Origin: Abditibacterium sp.
GTDB taxonomy: Bacteria > Armatimonadota > Abditibacteriia > Abditibacteriales > Abditibacteriaceae
Direction: 5' to 3'
Length of the DNA stretch: 64,000 nt
Assembly (NCBI GenBank): GCA_030448265.1
Contig: JAUJNG010000003.1
Span: 229,260 to 293,259 of the forward strand
Position 1 is the stretch's first letter. Each line of letters starts with the position of its first letter. A program made the translations under genes and the position numbers. Shown piece after piece: positions 27,715-36,711 of this stretch. Under the pieces are notes generated by a model. It did not search any database. It was not told the DNA's origin and saw nothing but the letters and a program-made list of their open reading frames with translations.

Positions 27715-28985
27715 AAAGAATTTCGCAGCTTTCGCGTCGCGTTGGAACTCCACTGGCGTGAAGTTTTGTCGTTCATCCACGCCACGCACCGCGACTGCCC
27801 GTTGGAGCGCAGCCATCTGTCCAGAATCATCATCTCGTCAAGTTCGGTTTTGGCGGTGAACTGCGCCACGTCGTTTTCGGCTTCGAAAACCTCTCGAATG
27901 ACCCGCGCGGCGCGCGCCCACGATTTTTCCTCGTTGGCAAGCGTCAAATGGCGCCGCACCGCGCCGCCACGCACCAGAAACAGAGCGGTTTGCGGCGCGC
28001 CATCCACGTCGGGCAGGGCGGGCTGCGCGATGACGGCGTTGTTCTCGCGCCGCATTCGCTCCAAACGCCGCAAACGCGCCGCGACCGCTTCGATGGCTTC
28101 GAGCTGCAATTTGACCTGCGCCGCTTCTTCGAATTTCCAATTCTCGGCCAGTTTCATCATCTTTCCTTTCAATTCGTCGATCTGGCGCGCGTGGCCGGTT
28201 TGCAAAAGCGTCACTAAATCGGCGCACAGCCTGGCGTAATCGGGGCGCGGCGTCTGGCCGATGCACGGGCCGCAGCAGCGTCCGATTTCGCGGTAAAAAC
28301 AGCCGCGACCCGCCGCATCGACCACGATTTCTCCCTCGCAGGAACGAAGCGGAAACAACTTCACTACCGCTTCCAAGGCCCAATACGCGTGGCGCGGCGT
28401 AGTGAACGGGCCGAGATAAAGCCCAGGCACTTCTCCGGCACGCGGCGGCGTTTCGAGCGGACGCAGGCCCGCCTGCACGTTGCGGCCCATCAAATCGCTC
28501 ATTTCGCGCAGAATGACGCCGGTTTCATCGTCTTTTTGTCCGCTCGCAGGTTCGGCGCGCGTGATGGTGAGGCGCGGAAAATCTTCTTTGGACAGCAATA
28601 AATACGGATAAACCTCGAAGCGCTTGTGCTGGCGATTGAGAAGCGGCTGCATTTCAGCGATGAGGCGCCGTTCCAGCAGAAGGGCTTCTAATTCGCTTCC
28701 GACGGGCCGCACGTCGTAGCGCTCGATTTCAGCCAGCAGCCGCTTGATTTTGGCCGGACGCGGCAGCGAGGTGTCGGAAAAATAAGAGCGCACGCGGGTT
28801 CGCAGACACTTGGCTTTGCCGATGTAAAGCAAACGGTCGTCGTGACCGTGAAAAAAGTAGACGCCAGGGACTTTGGGGATTTCGCGGGTTTGAAGTTTGA
28901 AACGGCGGCGTTTGCGCGTGTCCTGACGGCCCTCGAAGGGGTTTTGAACGCGATGGGCGCCAAAAGCGCGAAGCGGCGAGGGCAT
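27678..28985 (-). CDS. Short UvrC-like (Cho-type) GIY-YIG nuclease
   Basis: A 435-residue protein with the N-terminal half of UvrC only: a GIY-YIG nuclease domain (PGVYFFHG...RLLYIGKAKCLRTRVRSYF, Arg and Glu further on), a Cys cluster (GRCCGPCIG) and a UVR motif (LKGKMMKLAENWKFEEAAQVKLQLEA). It lacks the RNase-H-like 5' nuclease and helix-hairpin-helix region of true UvrC, so it resembles Cho or stand-alone exonuclease-associated GIY-YIG proteins that make the 3' incision in nucleotide-excision repair. Its last residues (SLEDGRRKTEDGS) are encoded by an intergenic repeat, which suggests the natural C-terminus was replaced. Confidence 0.75.
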   Translation of the reverse strand: MPSPLRAFGAHRVQNPFEGRQDTRKRRRFKLQTREIPKVPGVYFFHGHDDRLLYIGKAKCLRTRVRSYFSDTSLPRPAKIKRLLAEIERYDVRPVGSELEALLLERRLIAEMQPLLNRQHKRFEVYPYLLLSKEDFPRLTITRAEPASGQKDDETGVILREMSDLMGRNVQAGLRPLETPPRAGEVPGLYLGPFTTPRHAYWALEAVVKLFPLRSCEGEIVVDAAGRGCFYREIGRCCGPCIGQTPRPDYARLCADLVTLLQTGHARQIDELKGKMMKLAENWKFEEAAQVKLQLEAIEAVAARLRRLERMRRENNAVIAQPALPDVDGAPQTALFLVRGGAVRRHLTLANEEKSWARAARVIREVFEAENDVAQFTAKTELDEMMILDRWLRSNGQSRCVAWMNDKTSRQWSSNATRKLRNSLEDGRRKTEDGS

Positions 28986-29373
28986 GAGAGGACGAGGTGC
29001 GGACAGGAAAAGTGTAGCGTTTTGCGGGGGTTCTCAGCCGCTCTTCGAGCGGCCCTCACCCGTCGCTTCGCGCCACCCTCTCCCGCAAGCGGGAGAAGGA
29101 GAGACTGCTACTTTCGTGTTTTCACTGCTTTGTTGAAGCTGCGCGCGTTCTCCTTCTCCCGCTTGCGCGGGTGCCCTCTGGGCGTGGGTGCCGCGAAGCG
29201 GCGGGTGAGGGCCGGAGCGAAGCGACGGGAAACCTGAAACGCACTCTGCACCCCTGTGCGCGCAATGTTGTGAATTTCAGAGAAAGAAGCGCACCGCGAG
29301 TTTGCTACCCTTTCTCTGGTCTTTCGCAAGGATTTGTGGTTTCGTGACTTCCCCTTCCCCTCCCGCGCCCTTC
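28986..29373. other. Intergenic region between GIY-YIG and MFS genes
   Basis: Divergent gap holding one large inverted repeat (29050-29215). A minus-strand TACACT about 25 nt before the GIY-YIG start could be its -10. No small gene was found. Confidence 0.5.
29050..29215. repeat. CTCTCCCGCAAGCGGGAG inverted repeat
   Basis: Outer arms (29050 on, CGGCCCTCACCCGTCGC, with its counterpart ending 29215) and an inner CTCTCCCGCAAGCGGGAGAA palindrome, itself paired with 29149-29170. A common type of bacterial intergenic palindrome. Confidence 0.75.
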
Positions 29374-30873
29374 ATGGACGACGCGCAGCGCGCCGCCGCC
29401 CGCAGGGTGATTCTTTTCACCGCCTTTCTTGATGTTTTAGGTTTTTCGATTATCATTCCGCAGCTCGCGGTTTACGCGGCGCAGTTCGGCGCTTCGGCGC
29501 AGATGACGGGCGTTCTGGCCTCGATTTATTCGGTGATGGGCTTCCTTTTCACGCCGTTCTGGGGCCGTCTCAGCGACCGGCGCGGACGGCGCCCCATTCT
29601 GCTCTATTCGATCTTTGGGACGGCGATTGGCCACCTCATTTTCGCGTTCGCCACCGCCCTGCCGCTGCTTTTCGCGGCGCGCGTCATCGACGGCATCACC
29701 GGCGCCAACATCGCGACGGCGCAGGCGTATTTGTCCGATATCACCGAGCCGGAAGAGCGCGCCAGAAACTTCGGCTTTTTCGGCGCGATTTTCGGGATCG
29801 CGTTTGCGATTGGGCCGCTTCTGGGTTCGGCGCTGACGCATTTGCCAGGCATCTGGGGCGGAAATTTCGGATTGGGAGTGTTTTCGGCGGTTTTGTCGCT
29901 GTTGAACTGGGCGTTGGCGCTCAAATTTTTGCCCGAAACGCTTTCGCCCCAGCTTCGCGCCCAGAACGCGGCCTCCGATGGCCAGGGGCGGCGCAGTCCC
30001 TTCGACTGGCGCGCCTTCGAGCGCGCGCTCAAAATTCCGCGATTGGGGAGGGTGATCGTCATCGGTTTTCTGGCGACGGCGGCGTTTGCGACTATTCAGG
30101 GCACTTACGCGCTGTTCATTCTCAAAGATTACACGCGCCCCCTGGTGCAGCGCGAAATCCGCGAAAATCCCGCCGCCGCCATCGCGCGCGCCCAAACGCT
30201 GCGCGACAGCGAGTCGCAATCGAATCTCGCCGCGCTCGCAGGCGGCGAAAGCGGCGCGAGCGACGTTTCCGCCGACGCGACGGCGCCGTATCCACGGGAG
30301 TTGGGCGGCGATTTCAGTTTCGAGGGCGCGAGCGCGCCGGAAGGTTTGAGCTGGCGCCACATCGAAAAACTCATCGTGCGGCCCGAATCGGCGCGTCTGG
30401 TGGGCACCATTTTCGGCATTATCGGGATTTTGTCCCTCGTCGTGCAGGGCGGCCTGATTCGACCGCTTCAGAAACGCTTCAGCGAATTGTCGCTCGTCTT
30501 GATGGGCACCTTCATCATGGCGCTGGGCCTAATGGCCACGACGGGCATCGCGGCGATTCTGCCCCACATCGTCTGGGGGCAGTTCATCGCGGCGGCGATT
30601 TTGACGCTGGGAAACGGCCTCGCCACACCGGTTTTGACCAGTCTGGTGTCGCAATTGTCGCCCGAACGCGAGCGCGGCGAGATTATCGGGATTTACCAAT
30701 CGACGCAAAGTCTGGGGCGCATCGTGGGGCCGAATCTGGGCGGTTGGTTGTTCGGCGCCGTCTCATCGGGCGCGCCGTTCGTGGCGGGCGGCTTGATTAT
30801 GCTGGCGTCGTTTTTTCTGGCGCTCAAACTGCGCGGTGGAGGAAAAGAAGCGCCCGAAAGCGTCGCGGTTTAA
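29374..30873 (+). CDS. MFS transporter (TetA-like)
   Basis: A 12-helix major-facilitator transporter of about 499 residues. It opens with ILFTAFLDVLGFSIIIPQL, typical of TetA/Bcr-type drug:proton antiporters, has the loop 2-3 motif GRLSDRRGRRPILL and a YLSDITEPEERARNFG segment. Between the two six-helix halves there is a hydrophilic, acidic insertion of about 85 residues (roughly 30150-30390) with no recognised domain. The start at 29374 is the last ATG before the first helix; an upstream ATG at 29302 would add a 24-residue leader. Substrate unknown. Confidence 0.85.
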   Translation: MDDAQRAAARRVILFTAFLDVLGFSIIIPQLAVYAAQFGASAQMTGVLASIYSVMGFLFTPFWGRLSDRRGRRPILLYSIFGTAIGHLIFAFATALPLLFAARVIDGITGANIATAQAYLSDITEPEERARNFGFFGAIFGIAFAIGPLLGSALTHLPGIWGGNFGLGVFSAVLSLLNWALALKFLPETLSPQLRAQNAASDGQGRRSPFDWRAFERALKIPRLGRVIVIGFLATAAFATIQGTYALFILKDYTRPLVQREIRENPAAAIARAQTLRDSESQSNLAALAGGESGASDVSADATAPYPRELGGDFSFEGASAPEGLSWRHIEKLIVRPESARLVGTIFGIIGILSLVVQGGLIRPLQKRFSELSLVLMGTFIMALGLMATTGIAAILPHIVWGQFIAAAILTLGNGLATPVLTSLVSQLSPERERGEIIGIYQSTQSLGRIVGPNLGGWLFGAVSSGAPFVAGGLIMLASFFLALKLRGGGKEAPESVAV

Positions 30874-30879
30874 TTTTTA

Positions 30880-30905
30880 GCCACAGATGAACGCGGATGA
30901 ACTCA
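30880..30905. repeat. CCACAGATGAACGCGGAT repeat, left half
   Basis: Inverted partner of 31598-31638 (TTCATCTG...TTTATCCGCGTTCATCTG). The two halves bracket the single lower-GC gene 30996-31523. A related phrase occurs at 78-96. Confidence 0.65.
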
Positions 30906-30995
30906 GACGATGTGCGGAAACTCCGTCGAGCAGCCGCGCCCCCAGAAATGCGCGACAGACGTAAGTGTGCGTTGACCAACACAGGAAGGATTACC

Positions 30996-31523
30996 ATGAA
31001 CCATATCAGGAAACACTTACCCCGCGAAGTGGCAATCATGCTTCTTCCCTGCTTTGCTCTACTTGCCCTGGGCTTGATGATGCAGTCACGCAACCCTCAG
31101 TTACCTGCGTTGGTGTTTGAGAGTGCACAAGTCACGTCCATTCCACCTGCCAATGGAAAAAGGCATTACAAGGGAGAGTCCGATACGCGAGTCACCGTCA
31201 TTGTCAAATACAATCCACCCACTTTAGAGAAACAACTCATTAGCGGCCCGAATTGGAAGCCTTTTTCTGGGAAGCCGATGTATTTGGAGGATGAAAAGGG
31301 CAAGAAGTATCAATTCTTCAACACGCTCTACAAAGGGCAAAAAAAGGGAATGACAGTAGGTTTTCTAACGAATTTGGACAACCATCGATATTCGATTGCT
31401 TGGCAGTTTCCGCTGAGTCAAGTGCCCTCAACTGCGGGCAAAGTGACTTTCAAAACTCGAATTCAAGTTGACCAAGCCAAGGACTTGCCGGCATCGGTTG
31501 TTGTGCGTCCTTCTAAAGGATAA
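30996..31523 (+). CDS. Hypothetical membrane-anchored or exported protein
   Basis: A 175-residue protein with a basic N-terminus and one hydrophobic segment (about residues 11-28, IMLLPCFALLALGLMM), then a hydrophilic beta-rich domain with no recognised motif. The start at 30996 follows AGGAAGGATTACC, a strong ribosome-binding site; a longer upstream frame is repeat and leader sequence. Base composition is clearly more AT-rich than the flanking genes, and the gene lies between two inverted halves of an intergenic repeat, so it may be a recent arrival. Function unknown. Confidence 0.6.
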   Translation: MNHIRKHLPREVAIMLLPCFALLALGLMMQSRNPQLPALVFESAQVTSIPPANGKRHYKGESDTRVTVIVKYNPPTLEKQLISGPNWKPFSGKPMYLEDEKGKKYQFFNTLYKGQKKGMTVGFLTNLDNHRYSIAWQFPLSQVPSTAGKVTFKTRIQVDQAKDLPASVVVRPSKG

Positions 31524-31597
31524 ACGATGGTGCCAGGCTTCTGACAGGAGGGCTGGGCCTGGTTGAAATTAGAGTTTTCGCACACCCACTCAGGATT

Positions 31598-31638
31598 TTC
31601 ATCTGTGTTTATCCGCGTTCATCTGCGGTTAAAATAAA
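31598..31638. repeat. TTTATCCGCGTTCATCTG repeat, right half
   Basis: Inverted partner of 30880-30905. See the gene between them. Confidence 0.65.
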
Positions 31639-31678
31639 ACGGGAAGCGCACCGCGATTTGCGGCGTTGGAAAGAAAAT

Positions 31679-32824
31679 ATGCTCAACAATCAAGAAATTA
31701 TGCGCTACGGACGGCATCTCATCATGCCCGAAGTCGGCGTTCAAGGTCAGGAAAAACTCAAGGCCGCCAAACTTTTGATGATCGGCGCCGGCGGTCTGGG
31801 CAGTCCGTCGGGCCTTTATCTGGCGGCGTCGGGCGTGGGCGAAATCACCATTTTAGACCCCGACACGGTTGACGTGTCCAACCTCCAGCGCCAGATTTTG
31901 CACGACAGTTCCAGCGTCGGCGTGCCCAAGGTCGAATCGGCCAAGCGCCGCATGAACGAGGTCAATCCGTTCGTCAAAATCAACGCGATTCAAGATTCCG
32001 TCACGACCGAAAACGTGATGGAACTGGTCGCCTCACACGATTTGGTCGTGGACGGCACCGACAATTTCGAGACGCGCTACATCGTCAACGATGCTTGCGT
32101 GCTCAACAAAAAGCTCAACGTTTACGGCTCGATTTTCCGTTTCGACGGCCAATCCACCATTTTTTGCGACCCCGACGGCCCGTGCTATCGCTGCCTCTAC
32201 CCCGAACCGCCGCCCCCTGGCATGGTGCCCAGTTGCGCCGAAGGCGGGGTTTTGGGCATTTTGCCTGGCATCGTGGGCACGATTCAGGCGACCGAAGCCA
32301 TCAAACTCATCATTGGCCAGGGTAATCCGCTCGTCGGACGGCTCCTCATTTATGATGCCCTCGCGATGACGTTTCGCACTCTCAAAGTCCGCAAAGACCC
32401 CGATTGCCCGATCTGCTCGGCCAACCCGAAGATCACCTCTTTGCTTCCGGCGAGCGAATATCGCCATTTGTGCGGCATTTCGGAAGCGGAAGTCGGCGTC
32501 GATCCGGCGCAAATCGAGCAGATTTCGGTCAAAAATGCCGCGCCATTATTGGGCGGCGAGGCCAAGTTTTTGGATGTGCGTTCGCCCGAAGAGTGGGAAA
32601 TCACCCATTTGCCAGGCGCGATTCACATTCCGCTCGACGATTTGCTGGCGCGCGCCAACGAACTCGATTCGGCGCAGGATTACGTGGTCTACTGCCATCA
32701 CGGAATGCGAAGCGCCAAAGCGATTGGCGGCTTGCAGAAACTGGGCTTCAAAAAGCTCAAAAATCTCGCGGGCGGCATCGATGCCTGGTCGCAAAACGTC
32801 GATGAAAGCGTGCCGCGATACTGA
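31679..32824 (+). CDS. moeB: MoeB/ThiF-type adenylyltransferase with rhodanese domain
   Basis: A 381-residue E1-like enzyme that adenylates the C-terminus of a small sulfur-carrier protein (MoaD or ThiS type), with a fused sulfurtransferase that can supply the sulfur. N-terminal part: ATP-binding GAGGLGSPSGLYLAASGVG, LQRQILH and paired zinc Cys (CYRC, CPIC). C-terminal part (about 275-381): rhodanese with active-site Cys in YCHHGMRS and a FLDVRSPEEW entry motif. The start follows GGAAAGAA. The MoeZ/MoeBR arrangement is common; the partner carrier is not in the window. Confidence 0.9.
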   Translation: MLNNQEIMRYGRHLIMPEVGVQGQEKLKAAKLLMIGAGGLGSPSGLYLAASGVGEITILDPDTVDVSNLQRQILHDSSSVGVPKVESAKRRMNEVNPFVKINAIQDSVTTENVMELVASHDLVVDGTDNFETRYIVNDACVLNKKLNVYGSIFRFDGQSTIFCDPDGPCYRCLYPEPPPPGMVPSCAEGGVLGILPGIVGTIQATEAIKLIIGQGNPLVGRLLIYDALAMTFRTLKVRKDPDCPICSANPKITSLLPASEYRHLCGISEAEVGVDPAQIEQISVKNAAPLLGGEAKFLDVRSPEEWEITHLPGAIHIPLDDLLARANELDSAQDYVVYCHHGMRSAKAIGGLQKLGFKKLKNLAGGIDAWSQNVDESVPRY

Positions 32825-32825
32825 G

Positions 32826-32902
32826 GAGGGAGACGGAATACGGAATACGGAAGAGCTAAGCGCGAAATTCCGTCTCCCGTCTCCCGTATTCCGTCTCCCT
32901 CT
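32826..32902. repeat. GGAGACGGAATACGG inverted repeat, copy 2
   Basis: Left arm GAGGGAGACGGAATACGG and right arm ending CCGTATTCCGTCTCCCTC. The loop contains GAGCTAAGCGCGAAATTCCG, which is shared with the copy at 61374-61440. Confidence 0.8.
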
Positions 32903-32940
32903 TGAAGTCCGCGCGACTTGGAAGTAAAAGATGTGTCAAT

Positions 32941-32973
32941 GAAACGGCGGCGTCCCTTGGGCGCCGCCGTTTC
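32941..32973 (+). terminator. Terminator-like hairpin after moeB
   Basis: Perfect GAAACGGCGGCG/CGCCGCCGTTTC stem (12 bp) with a 9-nt loop. It has only a short T run, so termination efficiency is uncertain. Confidence 0.5.
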
Positions 32974-33018
32974 GCGTTGATTAAAATGAATACGGCGCGT
33001 TTGGCGCCACTCAACCCT

Positions 33019-33684
33019 ATGTTTCATTCACCCACACGACTTCGTTCTCGTCTTGCCGCAGCCACGCTGCCCCTTTTGCTCGCCTTGGGCGCGGCTTCGA
33101 CCTTCGCTCCGCCCGCAGCGCACGCTCAAACTGGCGTTATGGCCATCGGGGTTATCGATGAAGACAAACTCGCCGACGGCTACACCGCCTACAAAAACGC
33201 CATCGACACCCTCGACAAACGCGCTCAAACCCTCGATTCGCAGGTTCCGGCGCGCGAGTATTTGTCGGACGCCGAAGGCAAAGCCTTTGACGCGCTCATC
33301 GTAGTCTCCGGCCCTTCCGCCGCGCAAAACGCGCAACTGCAAACCCTCATCAAATCGGGTTTGGACAAACGCGCCACCTATATGGGTCTGATTGGCAAGG
33401 CCAACAAAACGGCCAAAGACCAGGCCGACATCAAAGCCCTGCAAGATCAGTCCGCCAAAAATGGGCCTCTTTTGCGCGCCGTGTCGGAAAGTCTGCTCGC
33501 CAGCATTCGCAAACAGCAGGACGAGACCGACAAGCTCTACACCAGCCGCGCCGACGCCGCCATCGCGGCCATCGCCGCCGAAAAGAAACTGTCGGTCGTG
33601 ATGCGTAAAAAAGCCCTGGTTTGGTCGCTGCCCGCCATCGACATCACCGACGATGTGCTCAAGCGCCTCAACTCCGCCCGATAA
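33019..33684 (+). CDS. OmpH/Skp-like periplasmic chaperone
   Basis: A 221-residue exported protein: signal peptide to about residue 36 (ATLPLLLALGAAS...AHAQ), then the OmpH fold with the opening strand VMAIGVIDEDKLADGY, a long helical arm region rich in Ala, Lys and Gln, and the closing strands KKLSVVMRKKALVWSLPAIDITDDVLKRLN. Skp-type trimers carry unfolded outer-membrane proteins across the periplasm. Position just upstream of a lipoprotein gene and lpxD matches the skp-lpxD order of many diderms. An upstream ATG at 32986 is possible but would lengthen the n-region. Confidence 0.8.
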   Translation: MFHSPTRLRSRLAAATLPLLLALGAASTFAPPAAHAQTGVMAIGVIDEDKLADGYTAYKNAIDTLDKRAQTLDSQVPAREYLSDAEGKAFDALIVVSGPSAAQNAQLQTLIKSGLDKRATYMGLIGKANKTAKDQADIKALQDQSAKNGPLLRAVSESLLASIRKQQDETDKLYTSRADAAIAAIAAEKKLSVVMRKKALVWSLPAIDITDDVLKRLNSAR

Positions 33685-33710
33685 AATCCCGAATTGTCGC
33701 GAATACCGGT

Positions 33711-33900
33711 AGTGGCTCATTGTGAGAGGGTGTATAGCAAAGGGTAAAAGTGGTAAAAGCCGCGCCTTTTGTCATTGTGAAGGGAACTGCGCGACCGAAG
33801 AATCTCAAGTCACCGCCATTGGAGATTCTTCGGTCGCGCAACTCCCTTCACAATGACGCCCTTTTTGAATTCCTATACACCCTCCTCACAATGAGCCACT
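33711..33900. repeat. Nested GTCATT-ended inverted repeat, copy 3
   Basis: Inner arms 33771-33799 and 33829-33857 (GTCATTGTGAAGGGA...), surrounded by outer arms AGTGGCTCATTGTGAGAGGG (33711 on) with 33874-33900. The outer right arm contains the start codon of the following lipoprotein gene. Confidence 0.8.
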
Positions 33901-35252
33901 ACCCAAATGCCGCAGGCCGCTCGCTCCCTTCCGTGCCCCGCTTTTTTCCCCCAATTTCATTCTCCGCGTCACGGCGCGGGGTGAGTTGGGGCGTGTTGTC
34001 GATGGGTTTGCTTGGGGTGGCGGGCTGTTCTCTGACGCCGCGCGCGCCGCTCGTCGCGGCGCCCACACCGCTTCCCGCCGCGCAAAAACGCGTTGAGGAA
34101 GCGGCGCGTTATCGCTCGCTCAGCGCGGCGCTGGGAAAAATCGACGCCCAGACCGTGCGCGCCTGGGTCAATCGCTGGAGCGCGCCGCAAGGGAGTTCCC
34201 GCGCTGGGGCGCCGCGCGAAGTGAGCATTGATGTCGAAGCACTGGCGCGGCGCCATCCGGCGTGGATTTTGGCCGAGGGCCTCGAAAGCGGCGCGGTTGC
34301 GCCCGACGCGCCGCAAATCGGCCGCGTTCTGGCGGTCGCGGCGCCCGCTTTTCCGCGCGTTGTGGCGGGCGAAAACCGCGTTCGCACTTCTGTTTTGCCC
34401 GCGCGAGCCGTCGGCGAGAATTTCGACGGCCTCGCGGCGCGTAGGCGGCAGGATGCGGCGCTCGACCGTTTTTTCGCTTCCGCCGCCGCGCGCCAGTCGC
34501 AGCGCGAGCGCGACGAGGCGTTTCTGGCGCGCCGCACTCTCGAAGATTCCATCGCGGCGGCGGGGCGCGGCGCGGTCGGCGAAATCGACCTCTCGCTCCT
34601 GCCGCCCGATGTCGTGCTCGAACTCACCAATTTGCGCCTCGAACTGCTGCGAAACGTTGCCAAAACGCCCGCCGAGCGCGCGGCGGCCAGTCGAGAAATC
34701 GAGGCCATCGAAGCGCGCTACGCCGCCATTTTGAGCCGTCAGACCGCCCTTCTCGAAGCCCGTTTGCGCGAAGCGACGCGCGATCTGCCGGCACGACAGC
34801 GCCGCGAGGGATTGGCCCGCCTGGAACGCGAAGCGCAGGCCGAAGCCCAAAATCGCGCCGCCGCGCGCCGCGAGGTGAGTCGCGAATCCAAAAATCGTCT
34901 GGCGCGCGATTTTGGCCGCGAAAACGCCGATTTGCGCCTCGTTTTGCCCCCCGCTCGCGCCGTAAAAAGCGCCTCGGCGCGCGAAAATAGCCCCGCGTCG
35001 CAATCTTTTGAAACAGCGCCCGCTCTGGGCGCGTCCTCTGGCGCACTTAAAACCCGAAGCGCTTCGCTGGCGACTCCGGCCCGTTTCGAAACCCCGACCA
35101 TTTCTCGTCTGCGCGCCAAAGCGCGCCTTGAAGCGCGGCAGTGGGCCACTCTTGTCGCAGCCCAACTCGGAAGTCGCTGGAACAACGAGCCTGGCAATCC
35201 CGACCGCACGGCGGCGGCGCTGGCGATTCTGTTTCCAGCGCCGCCGCGTTAG
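33891..35252 (+). CDS. Coiled-coil lipoprotein between Skp-like gene and lpxD
   Basis: A 453-residue protein with an N-terminal signal and lipobox (LLGVAGCS, Cys about residue 47), then long Arg/Glu/Ala-rich helical segments likely to be coiled coils (about 170-340, RETPAERAAASREIEAIEARY-type heptads) and a low-complexity C-terminus. I do not recognise the family. Its place between the chaperone and lpxD suggests a role at the outer membrane. The start ATG lies inside the right arm of an inverted repeat and has no ribosome-binding site, so the initiation site is the least certain part. Confidence 0.55.
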   Translation: MSHYPNAAGRSLPSVPRFFPPISFSASRRGVSWGVLSMGLLGVAGCSLTPRAPLVAAPTPLPAAQKRVEEAARYRSLSAALGKIDAQTVRAWVNRWSAPQGSSRAGAPREVSIDVEALARRHPAWILAEGLESGAVAPDAPQIGRVLAVAAPAFPRVVAGENRVRTSVLPARAVGENFDGLAARRRQDAALDRFFASAAARQSQRERDEAFLARRTLEDSIAAAGRGAVGEIDLSLLPPDVVLELTNLRLELLRNVAKTPAERAAASREIEAIEARYAAILSRQTALLEARLREATRDLPARQRREGLARLEREAQAEAQNRAAARREVSRESKNRLARDFGRENADLRLVLPPARAVKSASARENSPASQSFETAPALGASSGALKTRSASLATPARFETPTISRLRAKARLEARQWATLVAAQLGSRWNNEPGNPDRTAAALAILFPAPPR

Positions 35253-35482
35253 AGGTGCAGGGCAAGCAAAACGGCGCCGCGTGACGATTTTGAAAAGCGT
35301 TTTGGCTTCCACTGCCACAGTGGCTGCGTCCCGTTGCGTGTCGCTGTGCGCCGCGCGTGTTAAGATACGGGCCAACTCGGTTCAACACGACGCGCCCTGG
35401 TTGTCTCTAATTTTCGCAGTTTCCATCGCATTTTTCGCCGCCGCCCTCTTCGCCCTCTTGGTTTTTAGGAGCAATTTTTCTC

Positions 35483-36652
35483 ATGACGACCGCCACTTCC
35501 GCCTTTTCGACGCCGCCTAACGGTCATTTTCGCAGCATGACCGTCGGCGAAATCGCGCGTCTTCTCGATGCCCAGATTCTCGGCGATCCGGCCACGCTCA
35601 TCACCGGCGTGGCCGGACTCGACGCCACTGCGCCTGGCGCGATTTCTTTTATCGAGGACGAAAAACTGCTGGCGACGGCGCTGTCGTCTTCGGCGGCGGC
35701 CATCATCGCGCCCGCCTCGATGCTGGGCGCGCTCCAAAGCCAGGCCGCACCGGCTGCCCCCAGGCGCACCACGCGGCGCAGCCTGAGCAGCGCCGAAAAA
35801 CCCGCCGAACCACTGGGCAAACCGATGGTTTTGACCGGCAACCCGCGCCTTGCCTTCGCCAAGGTGATGGAGTTCATGCAGCCGGTGTCGCTGCCCGAAA
35901 AAGGCATCCATCCCACCGCGATCATCGAAAAAGACGCCCATATCGGCACCGGCGTCACCATCCGCGAGCATTGTTACATCGGCCATCATGCCCATATCGG
36001 CGACGGCGCCGTGATTTATCCGCACGTCGTGGTGGGCGACGGCGCGCAAATCGGCGATGCCAGCGTGCTGTTTCCCTCGGTGGTTTTGAACCATCATGTT
36101 CACGTCGGCAAGCGGGTGCGAATTCATTCCGGCAGCGTGATTGGCGGCGACGGCTTCGGCTATGTTTTCGACGGCAAACGGCATCACAAAGTGCCCCAGG
36201 TGGGCACGGTGATTATCGAAGACGACGTGGAAATCGGCGCCAACGTGTGCATCGACCGCGCCACCATCGGCGCCACGCGCATCGGCGAGGGCACCAAAAT
36301 CGACAATCTGGTGCAAATCGCGCACAACGTGCAGATTGGCCGCAACTGCATTTTGTGCGGTCAGGTTGGGCTGTCGGGTTCGGTAGTGGTGGAAGATGGT
36401 GTCGTGATGGCGGGTCAGGCGGGTTTGCGCGATCACGTCAAAATCGGCAAAGGCGCGATTCTGGGCGCCAAAGCGGGCATCATGGCCGATGTTGGCCCTG
36501 GCGAATTCGTGTCCGGCGCGCCCGCCGTGCCCAACCGCGATTACCTGAAAATCAATGCCGCCAGCCGCAAACTGCCCGAAATGGCGCGCCAACTGAGGCG
36601 CCTGGAAAAGACTGTCAAGGAACTGCAAGAGAAACTCGAAAACGAAAGCTAA
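35483..36652 (+). CDS. lpxD: UDP-3-O-acylglucosamine N-acyltransferase
   Basis: A 389-residue lipid A enzyme that adds the N-linked acyl chain to UDP-3-O-acyl-glucosamine. An N-terminal uridine-binding domain (TVGEIARLLDAQILGDP) is followed by a left-handed beta-helix of hexapeptide repeats (IHPTAIIEKDAHIGTGVTI..., HSGSVIGGDGFGYVFDGKRHHK, IDRATIGATRIGEGTKIDNLVQIAHNV) and a C-terminal helix (MARQLRRLEKTVKELQEKL). An extra Ala/Pro/Arg-rich insert of about 25 residues sits in the N-domain (around residue 90). The start follows GGAG at 12 nt. It shows that the organism makes lipid A. Confidence 0.94.
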   Translation: MTTATSAFSTPPNGHFRSMTVGEIARLLDAQILGDPATLITGVAGLDATAPGAISFIEDEKLLATALSSSAAAIIAPASMLGALQSQAAPAAPRRTTRRSLSSAEKPAEPLGKPMVLTGNPRLAFAKVMEFMQPVSLPEKGIHPTAIIEKDAHIGTGVTIREHCYIGHHAHIGDGAVIYPHVVVGDGAQIGDASVLFPSVVLNHHVHVGKRVRIHSGSVIGGDGFGYVFDGKRHHKVPQVGTVIIEDDVEIGANVCIDRATIGATRIGEGTKIDNLVQIAHNVQIGRNCILCGQVGLSGSVVVEDGVVMAGQAGLRDHVKIGKGAILGAKAGIMADVGPGEFVSGAPAVPNRDYLKINAASRKLPEMARQLRRLEKTVKELQEKLENES

Positions 36653-36662
36653 AACCACAAAA

Positions 36663-36687
36663 CGCGGCTCGAAAGAGCCGCGTAGGG
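36663..36687 (+). terminator. Terminator-like hairpin after lpxD
   Basis: CGCGGCTC-GAAA-GAGCCGCG stem-loop with a stable tetraloop 10 nt after the stop, followed by GGGGTTTT. Confidence 0.6.
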
Positions 36688-36711
36688 GTTTTCGCCACTT
36701 TGACCGGTTCC

